From Bradyrhizobium sp. RD5-C2 (lineage in GTDB: Bacteria > Pseudomonadota > Alphaproteobacteria > Rhizobiales > Xanthobacteraceae): DNA of 64,000 nucleotides. The translations under genes were made by a program, and so were the position numbers. The notes beneath the pieces were generated by a model that searched no databases, was not told the DNA's origin, and saw only the letters and a program-made list of their open reading frames with translations. Numbering within the stretch: the stretch's first letter is position 1; every line of letters begins with the position of its first letter. Location: assembly GCF_019972155.1 (NCBI RefSeq), contig NZ_BOVL01000020.1, forward strand, positions 166,003 to 230,002, in the 5' to 3' direction. Below are positions 48,130 through 55,918 of this stretch, piece by piece.

Positions 48130-48155
48130 GTCGTCCCTGCGAAAGCAGGGACGAC
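48130..48155. terminator. Hairpin in the convergent gap, probable bidirectional terminator
   Basis: GTCGTCCCTGC and GCAGGGACGAC form a perfect 11-bp stem with a GAAA tetraloop. It lies between the stops of the aminotransferase and the convergent APC permease, and CCTTTTCG follows on the plus strand. It could also be a dispersed hairpin repeat. Confidence 0.6.
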
Positions 48156-48186
48156 AGCCTTTTCGCGGAGGCACCGCGAGCGCGAT

Positions 48187-49686
48187 CTATGCTCCGCCCC
48201 TCGCCCGCAGCCGGCTATGGCGCCGGCCATAGGCGGCATAGATCACAAGCCCGATCACGAGCCACACCGCGAGCCTGATCCAGGTGTCGATCGGCAGGCC
48301 GAACATCAGGAAGAGCGAGGTTCCCGCGGCAGCCGGCGCCACCAGCCAGATCGCCGGCGCCTTGAAAGGGCGCGGCAAGTCCGGGTCGCGGACGCGCAGC
48401 ACCAGCGTTCCGATCGAGACCACGGTGAACGCGAACAGCGTGCCGATCGAGACGAGTTCGCCGACCAGCCCGATCGGCAGCAGCCCGCCGAGAATCGCAG
48501 CGACGCTGCCGGCGAAGATGGTCGAGACATAGGGCGTCTGGAACCGCGGATGGATCTTAGCCGCGATGCCCGGCAACAGCCCGTCATGCGCCATGGCGCG
48601 GAAGATCCGCGGCTGCGCCAGCAGCATGATGAGGATCACCGACGTTAGCCCGAACAGGATGCCGAGCTTGATGAAGGGACCGAGCCAGCCGACGCCAACG
48701 GCATCGATGCCGACGGCGATCGGATCGGGCACGCTGAGCTTGTCGTACGGCACGATGCCGGTCAGCACGAAGCCGACCGCAACATAGAGCGCGGCGCAGA
48801 TCACCAGCGAGCCGAGAATCCCGATCGGCATGTCGCGCTCCGGCGTCTTCGCCTCCTGCGCCGCGGTCGAGATCGCGTCGAAGCCGATATAGGCAAAGAA
48901 AACCACCGCCGCGCCGCGGACCACACCGGACCAGCCGAATACGCCGGGACCGGCATTCGGCGGGATCAGCGCGCCTTCCGGATTGCCCGCCGTCACCCAG
49001 TTCGCCAGCGATACCGAGGAAGCTGCGGTGGCGAGAAACAGGGCGATGACGACGAGCTTCACCACGACGACGAACCCTGTGAAGCGCGCGGACTCGCGGA
49101 TGCCGAACACGAGCAGTGCGGTGACGAACGCGATGATCACCATCGCCGGGATGTTGATGACCGCGCCGGTCGACGACCACGCACCACTGTTGGCATCGTA
49201 GGCGAGCGGCGCCGAGGTGAATTGCGGCGGCAGGTTGATGCCGAAATCGCGCATCAAGCTGACGAAATAGCCGGACCATCCGACCGAAACCGCGATCGCG
49301 CCGACCGCATATTCGAGGATCAGGTCCCAGCCGATGATCCAGGCGATCAGCTCGCCGAGCGTGGCGTAAGCGTAAGTGTAGGCGCTGCCGCAGATCGGCA
49401 CGGTCGACGCCATCTCGGCGTAGCACAGGCCGGCGAAAGCGCAGGCGACGGCGCCAAGCATGAAGGAGAGCGTGACAGCGGGTCCGGCATTGGCGGCGGC
49501 CGCGTGGCCCGTCAGCACGAAGATGCCGGCGCCGATGATGCCGCCGATCCCGAGGGTCACGAGTTGCAACGCCGAAAGCGAGCGCTTGAAGATCGGCGTC
49601 TCCGCGTCGCCGTCGGCACGCGCCGCTTCCCGCAGCAGTTCCGCGGTCGGCTTTCGGTCCCAGAAGCCGGCCAAGGTGTCTGTCAC
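48187..49686 (-). CDS. APC-family amino acid permease (cationic amino acid transporter type)
   Basis: A 499-residue permease with about twelve to fourteen hydrophobic segments. The first unwound helix is LGIGGIIGAGIFVLTGHAAA, and helix 6 includes FFAYIGFDAISTAAQEAKTPERDMP, typical of the CAT subfamily. The GTG at 49686 (VTDTLAGFWDRKPT) is chosen because GGAGGG lies about nine bases upstream; an ATG 16 codons earlier has no such site. It imports or exchanges amino acids. It converges on the aminotransferase gene and may supply or remove its substrate. Confidence 0.9.
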   Translation of the reverse strand: MTDTLAGFWDRKPTAELLREAARADGDAETPIFKRSLSALQLVTLGIGGIIGAGIFVLTGHAAAANAGPAVTLSFMLGAVACAFAGLCYAEMASTVPICGSAYTYAYATLGELIAWIIGWDLILEYAVGAIAVSVGWSGYFVSLMRDFGINLPPQFTSAPLAYDANSGAWSSTGAVINIPAMVIIAFVTALLVFGIRESARFTGFVVVVKLVVIALFLATAASSVSLANWVTAGNPEGALIPPNAGPGVFGWSGVVRGAAVVFFAYIGFDAISTAAQEAKTPERDMPIGILGSLVICAALYVAVGFVLTGIVPYDKLSVPDPIAVGIDAVGVGWLGPFIKLGILFGLTSVILIMLLAQPRIFRAMAHDGLLPGIAAKIHPRFQTPYVSTIFAGSVAAILGGLLPIGLVGELVSIGTLFAFTVVSIGTLVLRVRDPDLPRPFKAPAIWLVAPAAAGTSLFLMFGLPIDTWIRLAVWLVIGLVIYAAYGRRHSRLRARGGA

Positions 49687-49830
49687 GCCAGCTGCCCTCC
49701 GCCGCTCGGGCCCGGCGGGACCCGACACGATCATCGGACTATAACGCGTCCGACGTCCAGGCGTTCGGGCACAGGATGACGGCCGGCGCGCTTATCCACC
49801 GCCAAGAACGACGGCCAAGCGCAGTGCGGC

Positions 49831-50148
49831 CTATTGGCAGGGATGGCGGCGGCCGTCGCGGCCAAGGAAGGTGCCGGACGCCGGATCGAACGAACGGTAG
49901 CGTGCGCAAGACGAGGACGGCGCGGATGACGGTGCCGCCGGTATGGCGCCATAGGCATTCGCGGGATTGCCGCCCCGTTGCAGCGCCTGCTGGGCCTCTC
50001 CCCACGGCGTTAGGGCGCCGCCGTTGATCGCGCTGCGACCGGGGTTTTCGGACTCGAGCAACGCCGGCTCGGAAATCTGGGCAACGACAGGCGAGAACGA
50101 CATCCCTGCGAGCAATATGGCGGCTGCAACCGCCCTCAATCCGGACAT
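49831..50148 (-). CDS. BA14K-like exported protein
   Basis: A 105-residue protein with a signal peptide (residues 1-23, VVAQ). A low-complexity Ala/Pro/Ser middle is followed by a C-terminal motif CARYRSFDPASGTFLGRDG with RRHPC at the end, the core of the BA14K family first known as a Brucella antigen. AGGAG stands seven bases before the ATG. Two Cys near the C-terminus may pair. The family's role is unclear; it is an envelope protein common in Rhizobiales. Confidence 0.8.
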   Translation of the reverse strand: MSGLRAVAAAILLAGMSFSPVVAQISEPALLESENPGRSAINGGALTPWGEAQQALQRGGNPANAYGAIPAAPSSAPSSSCARYRSFDPASGTFLGRDGRRHPCQ

Positions 50149-50284
50149 GCGACCACTCCTATCGATCAGTGAAACATGTCAAAGGCCGGCCGAGCCGCCC
50201 CAAGACCATATGGTGGCGACGCCTCTCCGGGCACAGGAGCCACGGCCTCACGATGCCGCGAGCCAACAGGCCGTGGCTCGCCGC

Positions 50285-50830
50285 TCAGCGATTATGCACG
50301 TCGGGCCGCGGGTCGGAGACGAACCCGTCGCGGTTCGGCATCTTGACGGCGGCGAGCGACTTCGCGTCGAGCACCGCATTGGCCGGCACGATGCCGTTCA
50401 GGCTGAGGATATAGGCGGACACCGCGTAGACGTCCTCATTGCTCAGCGACTGCGGCGCGTTCTGCGGCATTGCGCGGCGGATGTAGTCGAACAAGGTCGG
50501 GGCGTAGGGCCAGTAGCTACCGACGGTGCGGATCGGCTTTGGGCTCGCCAGCGTGCCCTGCCCGCCGACCAGGCGGTCCCCGACGGCGCCCTGCCCGCTG
50601 TCGCCATGGCACACTGCGCATTGCTCGCTGAACACGATGCGGCCGCGTTCGACGTTGCCGCTGCCCGGTGGCAGGTTGGAGCCATCGCGACCAATGTCGA
50701 TGTTCCAGCCGGCGATCTCCGCCGGCGTCGCCACGCGGCCGATGCCGTAGCGCTCCTCGGCACGAACAGCGACACCGAGCATCGCGATCGCGCCGGCCAG
50801 CAGCGCGGATTTGAGGTTACGCCTGGCCAT
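50285..50830 (-). CDS. c-type cytochrome, SoxD-like electron acceptor of sulfite dehydrogenase
   Basis: A 181-residue periplasmic cytochrome with signal peptide (residues 1-24). Heme is held by C71-x-x-C74-H75 (CAVCHG), with M121 (RRAMPQNAPQSL) the likely axial ligand. It has one heme motif. It overlaps the molybdenum enzyme gene by 14 bases, so it is its electron acceptor by position. It corresponds to the SoxD/SorB role, though the length is shorter than classic diheme SoxD. Confidence 0.9.
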   Translation of the reverse strand: MARRNLKSALLAGAIAMLGVAVRAEERYGIGRVATPAEIAGWNIDIGRDGSNLPPGSGNVERGRIVFSEQCAVCHGDSGQGAVGDRLVGGQGTLASPKPIRTVGSYWPYAPTLFDYIRRAMPQNAPQSLSNEDVYAVSAYILSLNGIVPANAVLDAKSLAAVKMPNRDGFVSDPRPDVHNR

Positions 50831-52094
50831 TGGTCACCTCGCCATTCGCATCGATACGCCAGGGCCAGATCGCGTTGTTGTGGTAGAACGAGTTGAGACC
50901 GCGCACCGCCACCAATTCCGCCAGCGTCGGCTGCACGTAGCCGGTCTCATCGATGGCGCGGCTCTGGATCACGGCGGGGGTGCCGTCCCAGTGCCAGGGC
51001 AAACGGAAGCGCGTGAGCGCGCGCGTCAGCACTGGCTCCTGCAGCTCCGCCTGCTGCCAGCTCTTGCCCTCGTCGAGCGAGATCTCGACGCTCTTGATCT
51101 TGCCGTGGCCACTCCAGGCTATCCCGGTGATCTCGTGAAAGCCGTGCGTGGTCAGTTTCTGACCGCCGGACGGTCGTGTGATGATCGATTTGGCCTCCAT
51201 GTAGAAGGTGAATTCGCGCGACGTACCGTCCGGCATCGGGTCGGTGTATTTCGAGGTCTCCTCGCGCGAATAGGCCGGCTCGGCGACCACCTTGAGCCGG
51301 CGCAGCCATTTCACGTTCATGTTGCCCTCGAAGCCCGGCAGCAACAGGCGCAGCGGATAGCCCTGCTGCGGACGCAGCCGCTCGCCGTTCTGGCTGTAGA
51401 CCAGCATGGCGTCGTCGAGGCACTTCTCGATCGGGATCGAGCGCGTCAACGCGGCGGCATCGGCGCCTTCCGCGACGATCCACTTGGCGCCGGCCTGCAG
51501 GCCGGCTTCGTCCAGCACCGTCTTCAGCGGCACGCCGGTCCATTCCGCGCAACTCAGCAGGCCGACGAGGTCGGAAGCCGTCTTGCCGTAGGGCTTGGTG
51601 TAGACCGGATTGCCGGAGCATTCGAGGAAGTGGATGCGCGACTGCGACGGAAAGCGGCGGATATCCTCCATCGTGAACACCAGCGGGCGATCGACCATGC
51701 CGTGCAGCATCAGCCGGTGCTCGGCCGGATCGATAGTCGGCACGCCGCCATGGTGGCGTTCGTAGAACAGACCGTTCGGCGTGATGATGCCGTCGAGCTC
51801 CTGCAACGGTGTGCGGCCCGACGCGGAGATATATTGCGGCAGCGTCTTCGAGATGTTCTTGACGACGCCCTTCTCGTGAACCGACGGCGTGCCATAGGGC
51901 TGGCTTCCCATCGGATCGCCGGGCGCTTTCATCCATTCCGGCACGCTGGGCGGAAGATTATTCCCCTGTTCAGCAAGCGCGGTAGAACCGGCAACTCCCG
52001 CGATCGCGGAGCCACCGGCCAATGCTGCGCCCGCCTGAAGGAATCGCCTGCGAGACGCCTCTCGCACGCGCTTGTCCGTCGTGTGTTCGTTCAT
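50817..52094 (-). CDS. soxC: Sulfite dehydrogenase, molybdenum subunit (SoxC type)
   Basis: A 425-residue molybdenum-cofactor enzyme with Tat signal (SRRRFLQAGAALAGG). C159 in HFLECSGNP is the cysteine ligand of molybdenum. The N-terminal segment TPNGLFYERHHGGVPTIDP and the C-terminal dimerisation domain (KIKSVEISLDEGKSWQQAEL) match SoxC. It oxidises sulfite, or sulfane sulfur in a complete Sox system, in the periplasm. No soxXYZAB genes are in the window, so stand-alone sulfite oxidation is likely. Its stop overlaps the start of the cytochrome gene. Confidence 0.9.
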   Translation of the reverse strand: MNEHTTDKRVREASRRRFLQAGAALAGGSAIAGVAGSTALAEQGNNLPPSVPEWMKAPGDPMGSQPYGTPSVHEKGVVKNISKTLPQYISASGRTPLQELDGIITPNGLFYERHHGGVPTIDPAEHRLMLHGMVDRPLVFTMEDIRRFPSQSRIHFLECSGNPVYTKPYGKTASDLVGLLSCAEWTGVPLKTVLDEAGLQAGAKWIVAEGADAAALTRSIPIEKCLDDAMLVYSQNGERLRPQQGYPLRLLLPGFEGNMNVKWLRRLKVVAEPAYSREETSKYTDPMPDGTSREFTFYMEAKSIITRPSGGQKLTTHGFHEITGIAWSGHGKIKSVEISLDEGKSWQQAELQEPVLTRALTRFRLPWHWDGTPAVIQSRAIDETGYVQPTLAELVAVRGLNSFYHNNAIWPWRIDANGEVTNGQA

Positions 52095-52240
52095 CGACGT
52101 TTTCCTCTGACGTTACGAGGTGCAGCCTAACACCAAACGGCCGAGGCGAGGCAATGCTGCTGCGCGCAGTGCAGCATTCCGCAATGAGATGCATGATACC
52201 GAGCGCGTGGATTGCACGACGGCGCAAGTGGACGCGCGTT

Positions 52241-53197
52241 TCAGTCCTTCACCGGTGGCGTGCCATGGGTGTGGAACGACTCGATCGTCTTCAAACCCCA
52301 AGCCTGGCCCTTCTTGCGCTCCTCCTCGGTCCACACGATCGGCTTCCAGTCCGGCGCGAGGATCAGGCGGGCTCCTGCATTGGCAACCTCGACGCGGTTG
52401 CCGCCGGGTTCATAGACATAGAGGAAGAAGGTCTGCTGGATCGCGTGCTTGTGCGGCCCGGTCTCGATGTGCACGCCGTGCTCGAGGAAGATATCCGCCG
52501 CGCGCAGGATCTCCTCGCGGCTATCCAGCGCGTAGGTCACGTGATGGAAACGTCCCATCTTGCCGTAGTGGTCGCGGGTATAGGCGAAGTCGTAGCTCTT
52601 GTTCGACATCGTCATCCACATCGCGGCTTCCGTGCCGTCGTTGAGCACGATCTGCTCGGTGGTGCGGCATCCCAGGTAGTTCTCGAAGAACAGGCGATTG
52701 GCCTTGATGTCGACCGCGAGGCAGTTGAGATGGTCGAGCCGGCGGACATTGACGCCGCGCGCCGGAAAACGTTGCGCCTGGTTCTTCAACGCCGGCTTCA
52801 GCTCGGCCGGCGCCTCGTACCATTCGGCCTCGTAATAGAGCTCGATGACGTGGCCGTCGGGATCGCGGCAGCGGAATGCCGGTCCCTGCCCCATGTCGCC
52901 TTCAATCCAGCCGATGTCGAAGCCCGAGCCCTTCAGCGCGGCGACGCGGCGCTCGAGCGCCTGTGGGCTGCGCGCCCGCAGCGCCATGTGCTCCATGCCT
53001 GAAGTCTTCGACGCGGTCAGCTTCAGCGAATAACGCTCGTAATCGTCCCAGCCGCGCAGATAGACCGACTCGCCCTTCCGGCCGCTGACCGTCATGCCCA
53101 TGACATCGACGAAGAACTTCAGGCTCTCGTCCGGCTTCGGCGTCAGCAGCTCCATGTGCCCGAGATGAGCGAGATCGAAGATCGGTTCCGGCTGCAT
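52241..53197 (-). CDS. Extradiol ring-cleavage dioxygenase (VOC family, catechol 2,3-dioxygenase type)
   Basis: A 318-residue two-domain vicinal-oxygen-chelate enzyme. The iron ligands are H156 (RLDHLNCLA), one of H218/H219 (GRFHHVTYALD) and E270 (EPGGNRVEV). It opens a catechol-like ring next to a hydroxyl. No other aromatic-degradation genes lie nearby, so the substrate is open. GGAGGGAG precedes the ATG, and a striking palindrome lies 68 bases upstream. Confidence 0.92.
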   Translation of the reverse strand: MQPEPIFDLAHLGHMELLTPKPDESLKFFVDVMGMTVSGRKGESVYLRGWDDYERYSLKLTASKTSGMEHMALRARSPQALERRVAALKGSGFDIGWIEGDMGQGPAFRCRDPDGHVIELYYEAEWYEAPAELKPALKNQAQRFPARGVNVRRLDHLNCLAVDIKANRLFFENYLGCRTTEQIVLNDGTEAAMWMTMSNKSYDFAYTRDHYGKMGRFHHVTYALDSREEILRAADIFLEHGVHIETGPHKHAIQQTFFLYVYEPGGNRVEVANAGARLILAPDWKPIVWTEEERKKGQAWGLKTIESFHTHGTPPVKD

Positions 53198-53264
53198 GGA
53201 CGGTCTCCCTCCGTGACGACGCCGGACCGACCTCTTTCAGCTCGGGCGGTGAACGGCGGGCGGA

Positions 53265-53282
53265 TTTGTACTAGTGTACAAA
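53265..53282. promoter_or_regulatory. Palindromic operator upstream of the dioxygenase gene
   Basis: TTTGTAC and GTACAAA are perfect 7-bp arms with a TAGT spacer. The site lies 68 bases before the dioxygenase start. TTGTAC-type symmetric sites are bound by GntR-, TetR- or MarR-family dimers. No regulator gene is adjacent, so the binder is encoded elsewhere. Confidence 0.6.
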
Positions 53283-53410
53283 GGATTAGGTCCCGTCAAC
53301 AAAATGTTGACGCCGAAAATTGCGCCCCTCGTTGAAGCCAGCGCGCGCCTAGCCCTTTGACGCCATCACCGGTGCCGGACCATGCGGCCGGGAAATGGTC
53401 GCCGACACGG

Positions 53411-53533
53411 TCAGCGCAACGGCAGCGCGCACACCATGCAGAGCTTCATCCGCGCAGTACGGCGATCGGTCATCGGCAGAAAGAAGAAGAACGCGATCGC
53501 CAGAACGAGAAGCGCATTCACGAGAATGTACAT
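53411..53533 (-). CDS. Small membrane peptide
   Basis: A 40-residue protein, MYILVNALLVLAIAFFFFLPMTD followed by a basic tail with two Cys. GAGGG lies seven bases before the ATG. A single membrane segment at residues 2-20 is followed by Arg/Lys, which would place the tail in the cytoplasm. It stands between the dioxygenase and GGDEF-EAL genes on the same strand. It is not recognised; support is the ribosome site and the typical small-membrane-protein design. Confidence 0.45.
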   Translation of the reverse strand: MYILVNALLVLAIAFFFFLPMTDRRTARMKLCMVCALPLR

Positions 53534-53628
53534 GGCGGAGCCCTCTTGTTGCGTATCAACAAGATGGCAGGCGCTCGCGCGGCATTCCGTGGCAGAAATC
53601 ACATATCGATAGCGGTTGAGGCCGGCGC

Positions 53629-55545
53629 TCAGGCTACCGAAACGGCCTTCTCGCGATGCGACGACAAGAGCTCGCGGATTTCGACATTCGGCACCGGCCG
53701 GCTGAACAGATAGCCCTGCATCTCGGTGCAGCCGAGGATGCGGAGCATATTGCGCTGCTGCTCGGTCTCGACGCCCTCCGCAGTGGTCGTCATGTCGCTC
53801 GCGGCGGCAATGTTCACGACGGCCTGGACGATCGTGGATGACGCGCCGGTCCCGGCGAGGTCCTTGATGAAGGCGCGATCGATCTTGATTTTGTCGAAGG
53901 GGAAGCGCTGCAGATAGCTCAGCGACGAATAGCCGGTGCCGAAATCGTCGAGCGCGATCCGGATGCCGAGCTCGCGAAGCTGATGCAGGATATCGAGCGC
54001 GGCCTCGTCGTCGCGGATCAGCACCGCCTCGGTAATCTCGAGTTCGAGCCGCGAGGGCGCGAGCCCCGACGCCGCGAGCGCGGCGGCGACGTTGAGCGCC
54101 AGCGTCTGGCTCTTGAACTGAATCGGAGACACATTGACCGCGACGTTGATGTGATCAGGCCAGTTCACCGCTTCCCGGCACGCGGTGTTGAGCACCCAGT
54201 GCCCGAGATCGTTGATCAAACCGGTATCCTCGGCGACCGGGATGAAATCCGCCGGCGAGATGATGCCACGCTCTGGATGCCGCCAGCGTACCAGCGCTTC
54301 GCAGCAGCTGACCCTGCCGTCCTCGAGATGGAGCAACGGCTGATAGTGCAACTCGAAGCTGCCTTCGGCGATCGCCTGGCGCAATTCCAGTTCCAGGCCG
54401 CGCCGCGCCTTGGCGCGCGCGTCCATGCCGGCCTCGAAGAACCGGTAGGTGCGGCGGCCGTCGCTCTTCGCGCCATAGAGCGCGAGGTCGGCGTTGCGCA
54501 GCAATTGATCGAGGTCGAGGCCGTCGTCGGGCGCGACCGCGATGCCGATGCTGGCGTCGGTCGTGATCAGGTGCCCGCTGCATTCGATCGGCTGGCGGAT
54601 GGTCTGATAGATCGCGGCCAGCAGCTGCATGGTCTCAGTCTGATCGCGGACCGCAGTCTGGATCACGGCAAACTCGTCGCCGCCGAGCCGCGCCGCGACA
54701 TTGGTCTCCCCGACGCAGGAGCGCAGACGTTCGGCGATTGCCCTGAGCAGTTCGTCGCCGATCTGATGGCCGAGCGCGTCGTTGACGCTCTTGAACTCAT
54801 CGATGTCGATGTACATGACCGCGACCTGCTCGTCGGGCCCGATCGACTTCAACGCTTGCTCGAGGCGCTGACGGAACAGCAGGCGGTTGGGCAGGTCGGT
54901 GAGCGCATCATAGTGCGCCATATGCGCGATCTTGTTCTCGGTGCGGGTCCGCTCGGTGACGTCCTCGATGGTCGCCACCCATCCGCCCTCCGGGAGCGGC
55001 TTGTTGACGATCTCGATCGCCCGCCCGCCCGGTGCCTCGGTCAGCTGACGCGTCCCCCGGCCAAGCTTCACATTGCGGATAATGGCATCGCAGAATTCGT
55101 CGACGTCGCCATCGAACGAGCCGGTCTCCTGCCGGTGCGCGATCAGCCGCTGCATGGTGCAGCCGGGCTTCGCCACATCGGGCGAGAGCCCGAACATCTC
55201 GATGTAGGGACGGTTGCAGATGATGATGCGCGCCGATGCGTCGTAAAGCACGAGCCCCTGCGGAATATTGTCCACGGCGGTCATAAGATTGCGACGTTCG
55301 GAGGCGAGCCGCGCGTCGGAGATTTCATGCCGCTTCAGCAACAGGAAGACGATCACAGCCATGATCGCAAAGGCCGCCATCAGCAGGCCTTCGCGCTCGC
55401 TCCACTGCGCGGTCACGCTTCCGAACAGGCTGCCGACCAGCAGGCCGGCGCAGAACGCCAGCCCCTTGGTCGAGCCGGCCTCGGCATTTCCTGACGATGA
55501 ATTGCGGTGTTCGATGCGCACGCTGATCTCTCCCGGACGCGGCAT
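53629..55545 (-). CDS. PAS-GGDEF-EAL cyclic-di-GMP enzyme
   Basis: A 638-residue protein. Two hydrophobic segments (about residues 28-45 and 53-70) anchor it, then a PAS-like domain (about 85-200), GGDEF domain (RLGGDEFAVI, GGDEF at 288-292) and EAL domain (CEALVRW, ELEITEAVLI, LDDFGTGYSSLSYLQ, KIDRAFI). Both catalytic signatures are intact, so it could make and break c-di-GMP. The inhibitory I-site upstream of GGDEF reads GETN instead of RxxD, so product inhibition is probably lost. It is monocistronic. Confidence 0.94.
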   Translation of the reverse strand: MPRPGEISVRIEHRNSSSGNAEAGSTKGLAFCAGLLVGSLFGSVTAQWSEREGLLMAAFAIMAVIVFLLLKRHEISDARLASERRNLMTAVDNIPQGLVLYDASARIIICNRPYIEMFGLSPDVAKPGCTMQRLIAHRQETGSFDGDVDEFCDAIIRNVKLGRGTRQLTEAPGGRAIEIVNKPLPEGGWVATIEDVTERTRTENKIAHMAHYDALTDLPNRLLFRQRLEQALKSIGPDEQVAVMYIDIDEFKSVNDALGHQIGDELLRAIAERLRSCVGETNVAARLGGDEFAVIQTAVRDQTETMQLLAAIYQTIRQPIECSGHLITTDASIGIAVAPDDGLDLDQLLRNADLALYGAKSDGRRTYRFFEAGMDARAKARRGLELELRQAIAEGSFELHYQPLLHLEDGRVSCCEALVRWRHPERGIISPADFIPVAEDTGLINDLGHWVLNTACREAVNWPDHINVAVNVSPIQFKSQTLALNVAAALAASGLAPSRLELEITEAVLIRDDEAALDILHQLRELGIRIALDDFGTGYSSLSYLQRFPFDKIKIDRAFIKDLAGTGASSTIVQAVVNIAAASDMTTTAEGVETEQQRNMLRILGCTEMQGYLFSRPVPNVEIRELLSSHREKAVSVA

Positions 55546-55918
55546 CGTTACGCAGCACTGATGGAAAGGTCGTTACAACTCGCAGTTAGCAATCGGTTAC
55601 ACGATACCTGGAGACAGCGCGTAACACATCGCGCCGAAACCCCCGTAAACTTACGGAGCTGCCGATGCACTCATCAGAGATGGTAAATCCCGCCTTAACA
55701 GGAAAACCGCGAAACAAGCCCGGCTGTGCCGGAAAGCGACGATTTCGCCGCCGATGCGTACGACGGAACGCAATCTCGCGGCACGATAGAAACAAATCGT
55801 CACCGGGAAGGTGTAGATTTAGCCGATGCGCAACCTCGGCGATTTAACGGTTTTTCCAAACCCGGGCGCGCATATTGGTCCGGACATTTAGATTTTGCCA
55901 ACGAGCCAGGCTGGAACT
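55546..55918. other. 373-base intergenic region between GGDEF-EAL and HerA-type genes
   Basis: Short frames here lack ribosome sites and family features. It contains a small palindrome, CCGTAA-AC-TTACGG at 55643-55656, about 100 bases before the GGDEF-EAL start, and the likely divergent promoters. The last 24 bases could be coding if the HerA-type gene starts at a TTG at 55895. Confidence 0.5.

Noticed and set aside
55586..55795. Possible small gene in the GGDEF-EAL/HerA gap
   Set aside because: The translation is Arg/Cys/Phe-rich with no ribosome site, hydrophobic pattern or family feature, and overlaps the likely promoters.
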